Source of the DNA: an uncultured Bacilli bacterium
GTDB taxonomy: Bacteria; Bacillota_I; Bacilli_A; RFN20; CAG-826
Length of the DNA stretch: 33,790 nucleotides
Direction: 5' to 3'
Assembly: GCA_944358865.1 (NCBI GenBank)
Contig: CALVRV010000015.1
Coordinates: 1-33,790 of the forward strand
Each line of letters begins with the position of its first letter. Position 1 is the stretch's first letter. The notes beneath the pieces are model-generated. The model did not search any database and was not told where the DNA came from. It saw only the letters and a list, made by a program, of their open reading frames with translations. This document shows positions 7,868-16,107 of this stretch, one piece after another. The position numbers and the translations under genes are program-made.

Positions 7868-10800
7868 TTATCCTCCAATCGCGTATACGACAAATTGTCT
7901 TGCACCTAGTGAAATTGTCTTGTTTCCTAAACTAATACCTTCACTAGTTAAACCATTAGGAGACGCACTATTATAAATAAGTGTGCCTTGTCCTGCTTGA
8001 TCCCAACTTAATGTTGAATCAAGTCTTCCAGCAAAGAATAAATAATATTTTGTGCCAGTATGATTATTTCCAGTTGCAAAATATAGACCTAACATTGTCG
8101 CACCTGGATTATTATCAGTAGCAAATTCATGGTTATCCCAGTTTGAGAAACTATTAAATGGTGATCCAGGATCAGAATCATAACTTAATCTTGCATCGCT
8201 AAAGGTTTTACGAATCTTAAACATCTCAACAAAGCCTTTGTAAACATCATAAACATTGACATCTTGGCCTTGATATTCGATTGATATTTTACGGTCATAT
8301 TTAAAGGAGTTAGTTTCATCACTATTACGATATGAATTATGAGTAATAATTTTACCATACATTCTAGCTTCATTAGTGGAAACTTCAACTTCTGGATCTT
8401 CACTATAAGAAGGATAATCTGGATAAGGACGTACTTCATAAGATTCATTTTCTGGATTAACTTCTTTACTTCTAAATAATTCTTCTCCGCCTTGTATAAA
8501 TGTTATACCTTGTGAAAACGCTACTGCAGCATGAGAAGCTAAAGATGCTTTAGCCACATCTAAAGGATTTGGTTCAACACTAGCAGGAGGATTTGAAGTT
8601 GTTTCAGAAGTATGTTCTGCAAGAGTGTAATTTAATTGATCAAATAAAGTGTAATTATCATGACAAGAAACATAATTAACTGTTTGATATGGATTTGCAC
8701 CACCAGCATATGGATTAGTTCCTCTTAACATAGCGGCAACATTACCAGCATTCGTGCCATCAAAACCTTGAGCAACAAATCCCCAACCTGGATATGGATT
8801 ATTTGTTCCATAGCCTTGGTCATTACCACCTCTAACAGCGTTTCTTCCTCCATCATTAAAGCCACCTAAATGACCAGGTGAATCACTAGAAGCATATAAA
8901 TCGGTGTATACAACACTGCTATCAGTGCCTTTTGTGCCTTCTTCACCACCATAACCACCTGATGTCCAACCTTCACCATAAACGACAAAGTCTGGATCAA
9001 TTTCATGTAATGCATCTTTTACTTTACGCATTGTTCCAGTATCAATAAGACCCATAAGGTCAAATCTAAATCCTTTGATTTTATATTCGCTGGCCCACCA
9101 AGTAACACTGTCAACAATAAATTTAGACATCATTGTTGCTTCAGTTTTAACTTCATTACCACATCCAGCGCCATTTTTATAATAACCATCATCAGTCATT
9201 CTAAAATAATAATTAGGCATTATTTTTTGGAAATTAGATGATGTGGCAGAGCTAACATGATTATAAACAACATCCATAATAACTCTTGTATGGTTGTCGT
9301 TATTTGCAAAAGCTTGCACTAATTGTTTAAATTCTTTCACGCGGACTGCACCATCAAATGGATCACTAGAATAGCCACCCTCTACTACGTTGTAGTTTAA
9401 TGGGTTGTAGCCCCAGTTAAAAGACATATCAACTTCGTTATTTGATTGATCAAAAACAGGAAGAATTTGTACAGCGTTAACACCTAATTCTTCAATATGA
9501 TCAAATCCAGTTGTTACTGTAATATTATCTTTTGTATATGTTGTTCCTTCTTCAATAAAGGCTTGATAAGTACCAGGAGTAGATTCACCATTCCAAGTAT
9601 CATCCATTGTTAAATCACGAATATGAATTTCATATACTGCTAAATCAGTTGGCTTTGCTAAATCAAAAACTGGATCACCATCCCAAACAAGTGGAATATC
9701 ATCCCAACCTTCTGGATCGGTAGTGTCAAAATCTAAAACCATACCTCTTTCACCATTGACACCAGCAGCCTTAACATATGGATCAACAACTTCGTTTTGG
9801 CCTGAACTATTATAAACATAATAGTTATAATATCTTCCGTTTAAATCACCATCAACTTCACAAGACCAAACACCGCCTTCCATATAATTCATACGATAAA
9901 TAGTGTAAGCATCGTTGATATTACTAGGATTCTCATCTAAATAACCAGGAGTGCCTGTATAAAAAAGACGAAGTTCAACACGCGCGGCCATTGGAGCCCA
10001 CAATCTAAATGTAGTTTTTTCTTTAGTATAGATAGGACCTAATTGACCATCATATGTATAAAATTTTTCAAAACGATCTGTACCATATAATAAGTCAAAA
10101 TCAGCAGGTCGAGTTTTTGGACGATCTTTATAATTTGTAAAAGTAATTTCAATTTGATAAACAACTGAAGGTGGCATGTGATATTCAAAATGAATATCGA
10201 TTTCATTTGTCTTCTCTAAAACATCACCACTTGCAATCATATAATCATCATATTTGCTAGTTTGTTCAGTTAAACCTAAATTGTAATATCCAGGTGTTAA
10301 AGCATGAACACGATAAGAAGAAATAGGACCAGTACCTTCGACATGAATGGTTTTCCAATCTGTGAATTTAGCATAAGTAATTTTGTCACCTAATGTTTCT
10401 TCTTGAGTAGCGAATATATCAATATTTGCACCGTTACCATCAATAGCCCAAATGTCTAGATGGCCGTTTTCATCTGGTGTAAATTTACTATAATCAATAA
10501 CTGTATCTGTTGATTGACCCGCCCAAGTATTTTGTACTTTGATAATAAAATAAAATATTTCATGAGGTGGATAATCTTCTTTTGGATTTAATGTAATATA
10601 CATGCCAAAATCATCAACACCGTCAGCTTCTAATTCAACACCATCGGCACCACCAGCCCAAACATAAAATCTTAAATTATCGTAATTTGTTGGTGGATCC
10701 ATTTGATAGCGAATAGTTAAAGTATCAGGTATAACAATAGGATCATCGCTAGCGTTTTTAACACCAATATATTCACCTCTTGGGTCATCGCTAAATTGAG

Positions 10801-10906
10801 TCATGACCTCTTTTTCTTCTTCACTAAGACGAATCGGATTCGTGTTAGCGCACACTCCAATTGTTAAGGCTAAAAAACCTAACATCGTTACATGACGAAT
10901 TTTCAT
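7868..10906 (-). CDS. pulA: Secreted type I pullulanase (GH13_14-like)
   Basis: 1012-residue debranching enzyme expected to cut alpha-1,6 bonds in glycogen, amylopectin or pullulan. The signal peptide is short (MKIRHVTMLGFLALTIGVCA). The residues before C19 do not make a proper lipobox, so cleavage after A20 by signal peptidase I is more likely. Residues about 60-170 resemble CBM41 (LTIRYQMDPPTNYDNLRFYVW), and a CBM48-like module follows at about 290-395 (TTFRLWAPMAARVELRLF). The barrel contains the pullulanase signature NWGYNP (497-502) and catalytic GFRFDLMG (D616), YGEGW (E645) and SCHDN (D750). Starts with AAGGAGGG upstream. No C-terminal anchor is visible, so it may be released, unlike the lipoprotein amylase in the same operon. 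Confidence 0.95.
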   Translation of the reverse strand: MKIRHVTMLGFLALTIGVCANTNPIRLSEEEKEVMTQFSDDPRGEYIGVKNASDDPIVIPDTLTIRYQMDPPTNYDNLRFYVWAGGADGVELEADGVDDFGMYITLNPKEDYPPHEIFYFIIKVQNTWAGQSTDTVIDYSKFTPDENGHLDIWAIDGNGANIDIFATQEETLGDKITYAKFTDWKTIHVEGTGPISSYRVHALTPGYYNLGLTEQTSKYDDYMIASGDVLEKTNEIDIHFEYHMPPSVVYQIEITFTNYKDRPKTRPADFDLLYGTDRFEKFYTYDGQLGPIYTKEKTTFRLWAPMAARVELRLFYTGTPGYLDENPSNINDAYTIYRMNYMEGGVWSCEVDGDLNGRYYNYYVYNSSGQNEVVDPYVKAAGVNGERGMVLDFDTTDPEGWDDIPLVWDGDPVFDLAKPTDLAVYEIHIRDLTMDDTWNGESTPGTYQAFIEEGTTYTKDNITVTTGFDHIEELGVNAVQILPVFDQSNNEVDMSFNWGYNPLNYNVVEGGYSSDPFDGAVRVKEFKQLVQAFANNDNHTRVIMDVVYNHVSSATSSNFQKIMPNYYFRMTDDGYYKNGAGCGNEVKTEATMMSKFIVDSVTWWASEYKIKGFRFDLMGLIDTGTMRKVKDALHEIDPDFVVYGEGWTSGGYGGEEGTKGTDSSVVYTDLYASSDSPGHLGGFNDGGRNAVRGGNDQGYGTNNPYPGWGFVAQGFDGTNAGNVAAMLRGTNPYAGGANPYQTVNYVSCHDNYTLFDQLNYTLAEHTSETTSNPPASVEPNPLDVAKASLASHAAVAFSQGITFIQGGEELFRSKEVNPENESYEVRPYPDYPSYSEDPEVEVSTNEARMYGKIITHNSYRNSDETNSFKYDRKISIEYQGQDVNVYDVYKGFVEMFKIRKTFSDARLSYDSDPGSPFNSFSNWDNHEFATDNNPGATMLGLYFATGNNHTGTKYYLFFAGRLDSTLSWDQAGQGTLIYNSASPNGLTSEGISLGNKTISLGARQFVVYAIGG

Positions 10907-10924
10907 TAATATCCCTCCTTTTAA

Positions 10925-11869
10925 TTAAATTTCGCCTTCACAATATAAATAGTAGATAATTGCCCCTGGCCAAAAAAAGATAATAAGTAAAACAAATATA
11001 GCGACATTTAAGTCTCTTTTTTGTTTGCCATTAACAGTGTTATTTGGCATAGTGGAATTATTAGTTTGTATATAATAAGGATTGTTATTACCACAATAAG
11101 GACAACGCTCGTTATTTTCATTTAAAGAAGCACCACAATGTAGACACTCATTTGCGACAAGATAATCGCTAATCGTATTATTTTGACTATCTTTTTCTTT
11201 TAATAATTCGACATCATCATGGCTTGCTCTAATATCAAGAATATTAAAGTTATCAAGCATAAAACCATAAGCATACAAAATAGTATTTAATTTTTCTTTA
11301 AAATAATCTTGGATTTGCAATAAATTTGTTTTAAATTGACGATATGTTAAATTATTTTTAATAACATAATCACTTAAAAATGGTTTTAATATTTCATTAA
11401 TTTGACGATTAATAAATATTTTTAATGAATTAATATAAACTACATTATTTGATAAAAATCTATCTAATAAAGAATTGAAAAAGTTATTAAAATCATTGAG
11501 TTTAATAATTAAAGATCCTCGGATTTTTAAATGCAATACAACATCTTGATATACAGCATCATTAAGTGTGATATTTTCATGACTTCCAAAAGTAGAATTG
11601 ATTATCATGTTATTTTTATTAATAAAATAAATATCATAAGGCAATACATCTTTACTATTTTGATATGTTGATAAAGATTCGATTAATTTATTATCTAGAA
11701 TGTATTGTCCTTCACTCAATATTTTAATTACAGCATTATAATCTCTAATTAAAGCAATTTGATTGCTTTTAACAATTAATTTGCTTCCATAAGAATATTT
11801 GATTGGATTGATATGACATAATAAAATTCCATTGTCATTAAAATTATATGAAATCGTAATTTTTGCCAT
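10925..11869 (-). CDS. SPFH-domain/zinc-ribbon membrane protein (YdjI-like)
   Basis: 314 residues. Residues about 20-220 look like the SPFH/virion-core-like domain found in B. subtilis YdjI-type proteins (SNQIALIRDYNAVIKILSEG, then an even beta/alpha pattern up to GFMLDNFNILDIRAS). A zinc ribbon follows with C242-x2-C245 and C256-x2-C259 (CLHCGASL, CPYCGNN). A polar linker leads to a single hydrophobic segment (about 288-308, NVAIFVLLIIFFWPGAIIYYLY) at the extreme C-terminus. It has no signal peptide, so the SPFH and ribbon parts should be cytosolic and tail-anchored. Its place between a secreted nuclease and a pullulanase (gaps 15 and 18 nt) suggests a membrane-organising or envelope-stress role for the secretory load, but that is inference. 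RBS AAAGGG. Confidence 0.8.
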   Translation of the reverse strand: MAKITISYNFNDNGILLCHINPIKYSYGSKLIVKSNQIALIRDYNAVIKILSEGQYILDNKLIESLSTYQNSKDVLPYDIYFINKNNMIINSTFGSHENITLNDAVYQDVVLHLKIRGSLIIKLNDFNNFFNSLLDRFLSNNVVYINSLKIFINRQINEILKPFLSDYVIKNNLTYRQFKTNLLQIQDYFKEKLNTILYAYGFMLDNFNILDIRASHDDVELLKEKDSQNNTISDYLVANECLHCGASLNENNERCPYCGNNNPYYIQTNNSTMPNNTVNGKQKRDLNVAIFVLLIIFFWPGAIIYYLYCEGEI

Positions 11870-11884
11870 GTTGAATAGCCCTTT

Positions 11885-14107
11885 CTATTGAATATTGTTC
11901 TTTCTTTGCTCTTTTTTAATTATTAATATAATTATAGCAGAAATTATTATACTTAATCCAATAATACATGATAACACAATTACAACAACAAAACTACCTA
12001 AATTATCATCAATCGTGACATATGGGGAATTGTTAATCTCACTTCTTCCGATAAAATTTTCATAAGTAGATGTGCCATATTTTCCAATAATGTAATCATA
12101 TCTTTCCATCGCTAGAGAAATATCATCACTTCCCCCTGATGAAGCATTAACTAATTTTGTCTTTTCTTCTTCGGAAAGTGTATTGTATAAATCTTTTAAA
12201 GCATTCCATTCATCAATGCTTGGAGGAGTATTTCCAGTCGCATCACAATGTAAATTATTTAAAAAGTCGTAAGCAAAATCACTCGCTAAATATTGTTCTT
12301 CAATAGGTGGTTCATCTGGGTCTGGATCAGGATCTGGTTCAACAACTTCTTCAATAAATTTATATAATTGAATAGCTTGTTGGTTTTGATATGTAGCGCT
12401 TTTATAATATCTAAAACCAGGCCAGCTTGAATTAAATCTTAAATAAGTAGAATTGCTTTCAATATATGTTGAATTGTCTTGATAATAAATATCATTTTTA
12501 ATGCTAGGAACGCTGTTAGATTGGCTTAACCCATTGCTGTCTGCATTTTCATTATAAATATATGTTTCATCATTATATGAAATATCATAACCGCTAGTGT
12601 TTGAACCAGAAATATTAACCGCGTAATTTGTTGCATTTGTGTCACTTATTACACCATTATCTATACTAATTTCAACATAATTATTTGCAGCATTAATTTT
12701 TTCTAATCCAGGATTTAATACATAACCAAGAGTATTAGATGATTCATAAACAATAAGATATGTCCCATTATAATCATTTAAAGAAGATGTCACTTTTTCA
12801 AATGTACCACTTAAAGATGTAGAATTAACTACCTCAACATCAATCGTATCACTAATATTAGGATATAAAACTGAAGTCGCTGTAATTTGAGTTTTACCTT
12901 CTCTTAAACCTAAAACTAAACCACTACTAGAAACACTTGCAATACTTTCATCTAAACTAGAATAAGTAACGTTATTAGAAGCCTCGCTTGGTGTAGCAAT
13001 AACACTTAATTGTTTTTGTTCATTTACTTTTAATTGTAAAGAAGAAGGACTTATTTCAATACTTTCTAATGTGATAGGTTCACTAACAGTGACAAGACAA
13101 TTAGCTTCTAATAAATCACTTCCATAATAAGCATAAGCATTAATTGTTGCGCTTCCCTTTTCTAAAGCAGTTAATAAACCGTTGCTATCAACACTTACAA
13201 TACTAGAATTACTGCTAGAATAGTTAATTTCAACAGTTTTATCAACACTGACATAAGCATTTAAATTATAAGTTTCACCAACTTGTAAATCTAATGTTGT
13301 CGGCATAATAATAGCGTTTTGATTGCCCCAAATTAAATTTGCATATTCAGGATGGTCAACAAAAGGATTACGATTGCCTTGGTTATCATTAACAGCGTTA
13401 TTACGATAAATATCTCTATTGGCCACACCAAAAGTATTATGCCAAGATAAACAAGTCTCAACACTATCAAAAATGTCAGTTATTTCATAACCATAATAAA
13501 CACAACAATACATTGCCGCTCTTGCTACTTCACCTTTAGCTTCATCACAAGGTTCAAAATAAGAACTTGTTGTATAACAATCCCATAAATCACCATATGT
13601 TTGAACTTGATTAGAAGAATTATGAGCTACTTCAGCAAATTTTTTATTGCCTCTAATGTTATTAATTTCACCTTCACAAGCAAAAATATTATGATTGTCA
13701 GTATCAGAATTAGGGAATCTAGTTTGTGTAAATATATGTTCTCTATTCCATGTTGTAGGAGAATAGGAACCACCAACATGAGCAGATTTATCAAATTCTT
13801 GACGAGTATATAAACATATTACTTTATTATTGCTACCTTCAGCCTCATCTGCATCTTCATATCTATCCCAATCATATGATTTAGATCTAGGATTATTAAA
13901 AGACGCTAGTTCATCTAATAAAGCATCCCCTACTAGACCTTCACATCTAGCGTAATAGTTGCTTGGATAATCACCAACTTGAGCGCCAGAAAAAGCATCA
14001 ACATGACCAATATTATCAAAATTAATATTTGGTGATATTAAAAGTGAAACCGCTAGTAAGGAAATAATGCTCATAGCAAATGTTTTAATTAAATTTATTT
14101 TTTTCAT
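11885..14107 (-). CDS. Membrane-anchored extracellular endonuclease I with BIG2 repeats
   Basis: 740 residues. A Sec signal (residues 1-25) leads to an endonuclease I/NucM-type nuclease (about 75-262): WNREHIFTQ with catalytic H124, the metal-ligand region NNIRGNKKF, KGEVARAAMYCC, and a QGNRNPFVDHPEYANLIW ending. Two bacterial Ig domains follow (about 267-345 and 348-430: SVDSNGLLTALEKGSATINA, SVSSSGLVLGLREGKTQITA). A Ser/Asn-rich domain, an acidic PDPDPDPDEPP linker (about 595), a helical stalk and one C-terminal membrane helix (about 703-727) with a KKEQRK tail complete it. It should cleave DNA or RNA outside the cell while tethered. It is first in the glucan operon; the AGAAAG ribosome site is weak. 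Confidence 0.92.
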   Translation of the reverse strand: MKKINLIKTFAMSIISLLAVSLLISPNINFDNIGHVDAFSGAQVGDYPSNYYARCEGLVGDALLDELASFNNPRSKSYDWDRYEDADEAEGSNNKVICLYTRQEFDKSAHVGGSYSPTTWNREHIFTQTRFPNSDTDNHNIFACEGEINNIRGNKKFAEVAHNSSNQVQTYGDLWDCYTTSSYFEPCDEAKGEVARAAMYCCVYYGYEITDIFDSVETCLSWHNTFGVANRDIYRNNAVNDNQGNRNPFVDHPEYANLIWGNQNAIIMPTTLDLQVGETYNLNAYVSVDKTVEINYSSSNSSIVSVDSNGLLTALEKGSATINAYAYYGSDLLEANCLVTVSEPITLESIEISPSSLQLKVNEQKQLSVIATPSEASNNVTYSSLDESIASVSSSGLVLGLREGKTQITATSVLYPNISDTIDVEVVNSTSLSGTFEKVTSSLNDYNGTYLIVYESSNTLGYVLNPGLEKINAANNYVEISIDNGVISDTNATNYAVNISGSNTSGYDISYNDETYIYNENADSNGLSQSNSVPSIKNDIYYQDNSTYIESNSTYLRFNSSWPGFRYYKSATYQNQQAIQLYKFIEEVVEPDPDPDPDEPPIEEQYLASDFAYDFLNNLHCDATGNTPPSIDEWNALKDLYNTLSEEEKTKLVNASSGGSDDISLAMERYDYIIGKYGTSTYENFIGRSEINNSPYVTIDDNLGSFVVVIVLSCIIGLSIIISAIIILIIKKEQRKNNIQ

Positions 14108-14354
14108 TTTATAAATCTACTTTCTATCAATAATTAGTGTATCACATATTTAAAAAATATGTACTTAAAAAAGTACAATAATAACAAACAAAATTAATAT
14201 TAATGTGTAGGTAAAAAATTACCATACTAGTAAAAATAAAAATTTTTTATCACCCTGACAAATAATATTAGAATAATAAAATCAATATAATTTTACCAAT
14301 TAAGGGAAAATATAATCAATTATTAGACAACCATTTATAAATTATTAATAGATA
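14108..14354. other. Non-coding region between the HipA-like module and the nuclease operon
   Basis: 247 bp of very AT-rich DNA with no credible gene. It holds several short dyads: two adjoining ones at 14145-14176, and GGTAA/TTACC at 14210-14223. Reading the minus strand, the nuclease operon promoter must be here. The best -10-like box is GATACA preceded by TGT (about 45 nt before the ATG), with no convincing -35. No T-tract terminator for the upstream gene is evident. Confidence 0.5.
14145..14176. repeat. Two abutting palindromes upstream of the nuclease operon
   Basis: CATATT/AATATG (14145-14150, 14156-14161) and GTACTT/AAGTAC (14161-14166, 14171-14176) share the G at 14161. Both have 6-bp arms and A-rich centres of 4-5 bp. 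They could be adjacent operator half-sites or RNA hairpins in the leader of the nuclease operon. Confidence 0.5.
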
Positions 14355-15161
14355 CTAGAATAATTTAAATATTTTAGTTTGTAATAGGGTATCATTTTTA
14401 TTTTGCAATTTTTTCTTTGTTCTATAATATTTGTCGATACTAATTCCAAGTAATTGCGCAGCTTGTTTGTTAGTTAAATCTTTATTTTTAACTTTCTCTA
14501 ACAAATCATAAAACGCTAAAATGTCGACATATTTTTCTTTTCTTCCTTGATAATGACCTTCGTTTTTTGCAATACATATGCCTTCTTTTTGTTTGTCTTT
14601 AAGATTTTTATATTGCATTTTATACAAATAGCGAAGCGTTTTAAAAGTAATTGAATTATTTATCTTATTACCATCAAGATAGACTTGATTATTAGATGCA
14701 ATATTTTGAAGAATTATTTTAATTACACCAAAGACATTTGCTTTTCCTTTAACTTCATCTATATTTACTGTCTTAGGTTTATCATAATTAATTAAATAAA
14801 ATTTATCTCCAGAATATCTTTCTTTGCTTTTAATTAAAAATTCTATCGGATCCATAAAAGTCATATTTACTTTTTGAAGTAATTCATAATAATCTTCTCT
14901 ATTTTTTAAAGGCACTCTTTCTGAAATAAATACGGGTACAATATTTTTTCTAATATAAACTTCTTTTTTTAAATCTAAATTAAGACCTGGAATACCTTGA
15001 AATAAATCACTATCTAATAAATCAATAACTTCATAATTTGGATAAAAACGATATTCAAAAGTTTCATCTTCATTTAAAAAATATTCAATAACACAAATTC
15101 TATATTCAATATTAAGTTTGTCTTTTAAACAAATTATTCCTTTAGTTAAACTATGTTTCAT
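14355..15161 (-). CDS. HipS-like / resolvase-HTH fusion, probable antitoxin partner of the HipA-like kinase
   Basis: 268 residues, cytosolic. Residues about 20-125 resemble the N-subdomain 1 of HipA (the stand-alone HipS of HipBST systems): FQGIPGLNLDLKKEVYIRKN, then PVFISERVPLKNREDYYELL and MDPIEFLIKSKERYSGDKF, recalling the family pattern of a Pro-Gly loop, small hydrophobic core, FF-x-LLPE-like helix and DPFELL helix. Residues about 172-255 resemble the E-helix and C-terminal DNA-binding domain of a serine resolvase (QKEGICIAKNEGHYQGRK, then LTNKQAAQLLGISIDKYYR). No resolvase catalytic serine motif is present, so recombination is not expected. It overlaps the kinase gene by 4 nt (ATGA), implying translational coupling. 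The last residues, about 251-261, are encoded by one of the 31-bp repeats. The HipS relation is motif-level inference; the HTH relation is stronger. Confidence 0.68.
   Translation of the reverse strand: MKHSLTKGIICLKDKLNIEYRICVIEYFLNEDETFEYRFYPNYEVIDLLDSDLFQGIPGLNLDLKKEVYIRKNIVPVFISERVPLKNREDYYELLQKVNMTFMDPIEFLIKSKERYSGDKFYLINYDKPKTVNIDEVKGKANVFGVIKIILQNIASNNQVYLDGNKINNSITFKTLRYLYKMQYKNLKDKQKEGICIAKNEGHYQGRKEKYVDILAFYDLLEKVKNKDLTNKQAAQLLGISIDKYYRTKKKLQNKNDTLLQTKIFKLF
14379..14409 (-). repeat. 31-bp repeat, distal copy, inside the 3' end of the HTH gene
   Basis: Matches the copy at 16049-16079 in 28 of 31 bases by eye and in the same orientation. On the minus strand it runs ATTGCAA, a 17-bp centre containing AATGATACCCT, then ATTACAA (ATTGCAA in the other copy). 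It encodes residues about 251-261 of the partner protein. Confidence 0.88.
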
Positions 15162-16018
15162 TTACTGTTGCCTACCAATTTATCATAAGAATATTTAAGT
15201 ATTTTCATAAATCTTTCTTTTATCATCACCTTATAAAACTGTTTATAAATATTAGAAATATCAAGCGAATCAATTAGTTGATTTATCTTATTAAGATCAA
15301 CTTTTGGATATATTTTAATTAACGCATCATTACATTCTTTATATTTTAAAGAAGATATGACTTCAAAATATGATGATTTTTTATTATCAAGCTTTATTTG
15401 TGAAGTTGGAAATGAATAAATTCTTTTATTAATTTCATCTTCACTACTTAAAATAAATTTAATTTCATCTTCGTTTGTTAATTGTGGAAATAAAGATGAA
15501 CCATTATCAAATACTGGAGCAAGCTTATATTTATTATCTTTTTTTAAAAATCCCCAGTTTGCACCATGACGATCGAAATTTCCAAGCAAGGCATCTATTA
15601 TATATATCTCAAAAAATATTGAAATTGTTTCATTTACATTAGTTATTTTTTTATTTTTTTCTAAAAGGGAAATAATATCTTCATATGAGTATTGATATTT
15701 TTCTTTATCGGTTTCAATTGTGGATTCTCCAACATCATTAAAAGGAACAAATTCATATCCATTGACGGCAAAATCTTTACAAGCCACTACAAATTCCCCA
15801 TTATATATTCCAAGATAGGTTTTATGAGCGTTAATTCCTAATAGTTCAAAAATATGGCTACCTAAAAATTCACAAATATGATTATTTCTTTTTCCAAATT
15901 TTGTGTTTTTTTGGAATTTGAGCATGTATGGCTCGCCATTAATTAAAATTCCTAGTTTTCTTTCTGAGCCACCATATCGAATATTACTTAGTTTACAATT
16001 AGAGAAATCATAATACAT
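15158..16018 (-). CDS. HipA-like (HipT/CtkA-type) serine/threonine kinase toxin
   Basis: 286 residues from the ATG at 16018. A longer reading from TTG at 16054 is unlikely because the promoter -10 box falls inside that extension. Kinase landmarks: a Gly-rich loop with NIRYGGSERKLGI, then MLKFQ (K34), catalytic loop LLGNFDRHGANWGFL (D149, N154) and metal-binding PVFDNGSSL (D171). These match stand-alone HipA-like kinases such as CtkA and HipT, which lack the HipA N-subdomain. HipA-family toxins phosphorylate translation factors or aminoacyl-tRNA synthetases; the target here is unknown. It is followed, not preceded, by its probable partner with an ATGA overlap. No Shine-Dalgarno precedes the ATG. 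Confidence 0.86.
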   Translation of the reverse strand: MYYDFSNCKLSNIRYGGSERKLGILINGEPYMLKFQKNTKFGKRNNHICEFLGSHIFELLGINAHKTYLGIYNGEFVVACKDFAVNGYEFVPFNDVGESTIETDKEKYQYSYEDIISLLEKNKKITNVNETISIFFEIYIIDALLGNFDRHGANWGFLKKDNKYKLAPVFDNGSSLFPQLTNEDEIKFILSSEDEINKRIYSFPTSQIKLDNKKSSYFEVISSLKYKECNDALIKIYPKVDLNKINQLIDSLDISNIYKQFYKVMIKERFMKILKYSYDKLVGNSK

Positions 16019-16025
16019 GCTAATA

Positions 16026-16054
16026 ATTATAAATGACAATATAGATATTTGCAA
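16026..16054 (-). promoter_or_regulatory. Promoter of the HipA-like module, predicted leaderless
   Basis: -35 TTGCAA (16054-16049), exactly 17-nt spacer, perfect -10 TATAAT (16031-16026), then 7 nt to the ATG at 16018. Transcription would start at or next to the start codon. The -35 is part of the ATTGCAA element of the 31-bp repeat, so a protein bound to the repeat would block RNA polymerase. Confidence 0.78.
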
Positions 16055-16079
16055 TAGGGTATCATTTTATTTTTGCAAT
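16049..16079 (-). repeat. 31-bp repeat, promoter copy, candidate operator
   Basis: Same sequence as 14379-14409 apart from three bases. On the minus strand two identical ATTGCAA heptamers start 24 bp apart, about two and a quarter helical turns, flanking a conserved AATGATACCCT centre. The inner heptamer supplies the -35 box of the kinase gene. The HTH of the downstream gene is the natural candidate to bind here. Confidence 0.88.
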
Positions 16080-16107
16080 ACTTATAAAAATATTGTTTGA
16101 AATTATA

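Noticed and set aside
10847-10906. Pullulanase as a lipoprotein because of a Cys at residue 19
   Set aside because: The residues before it (I-G-V) do not fit a lipobox, where Gly, Ala or Ser must precede Cys; cleavage after A20 fits better.
14355-15161. Partner protein as a complete serine resolvase/invertase
   Set aside because: Only the E-helix and C-terminal HTH are present; no Y-x-R-x-S catalytic motif or surrounding fold is visible.
16019-16054. TTG start for the HipA-like kinase at 16054
   Set aside because: The extension is encoded by the promoter itself (-35 to -10) and adds no conserved sequence.
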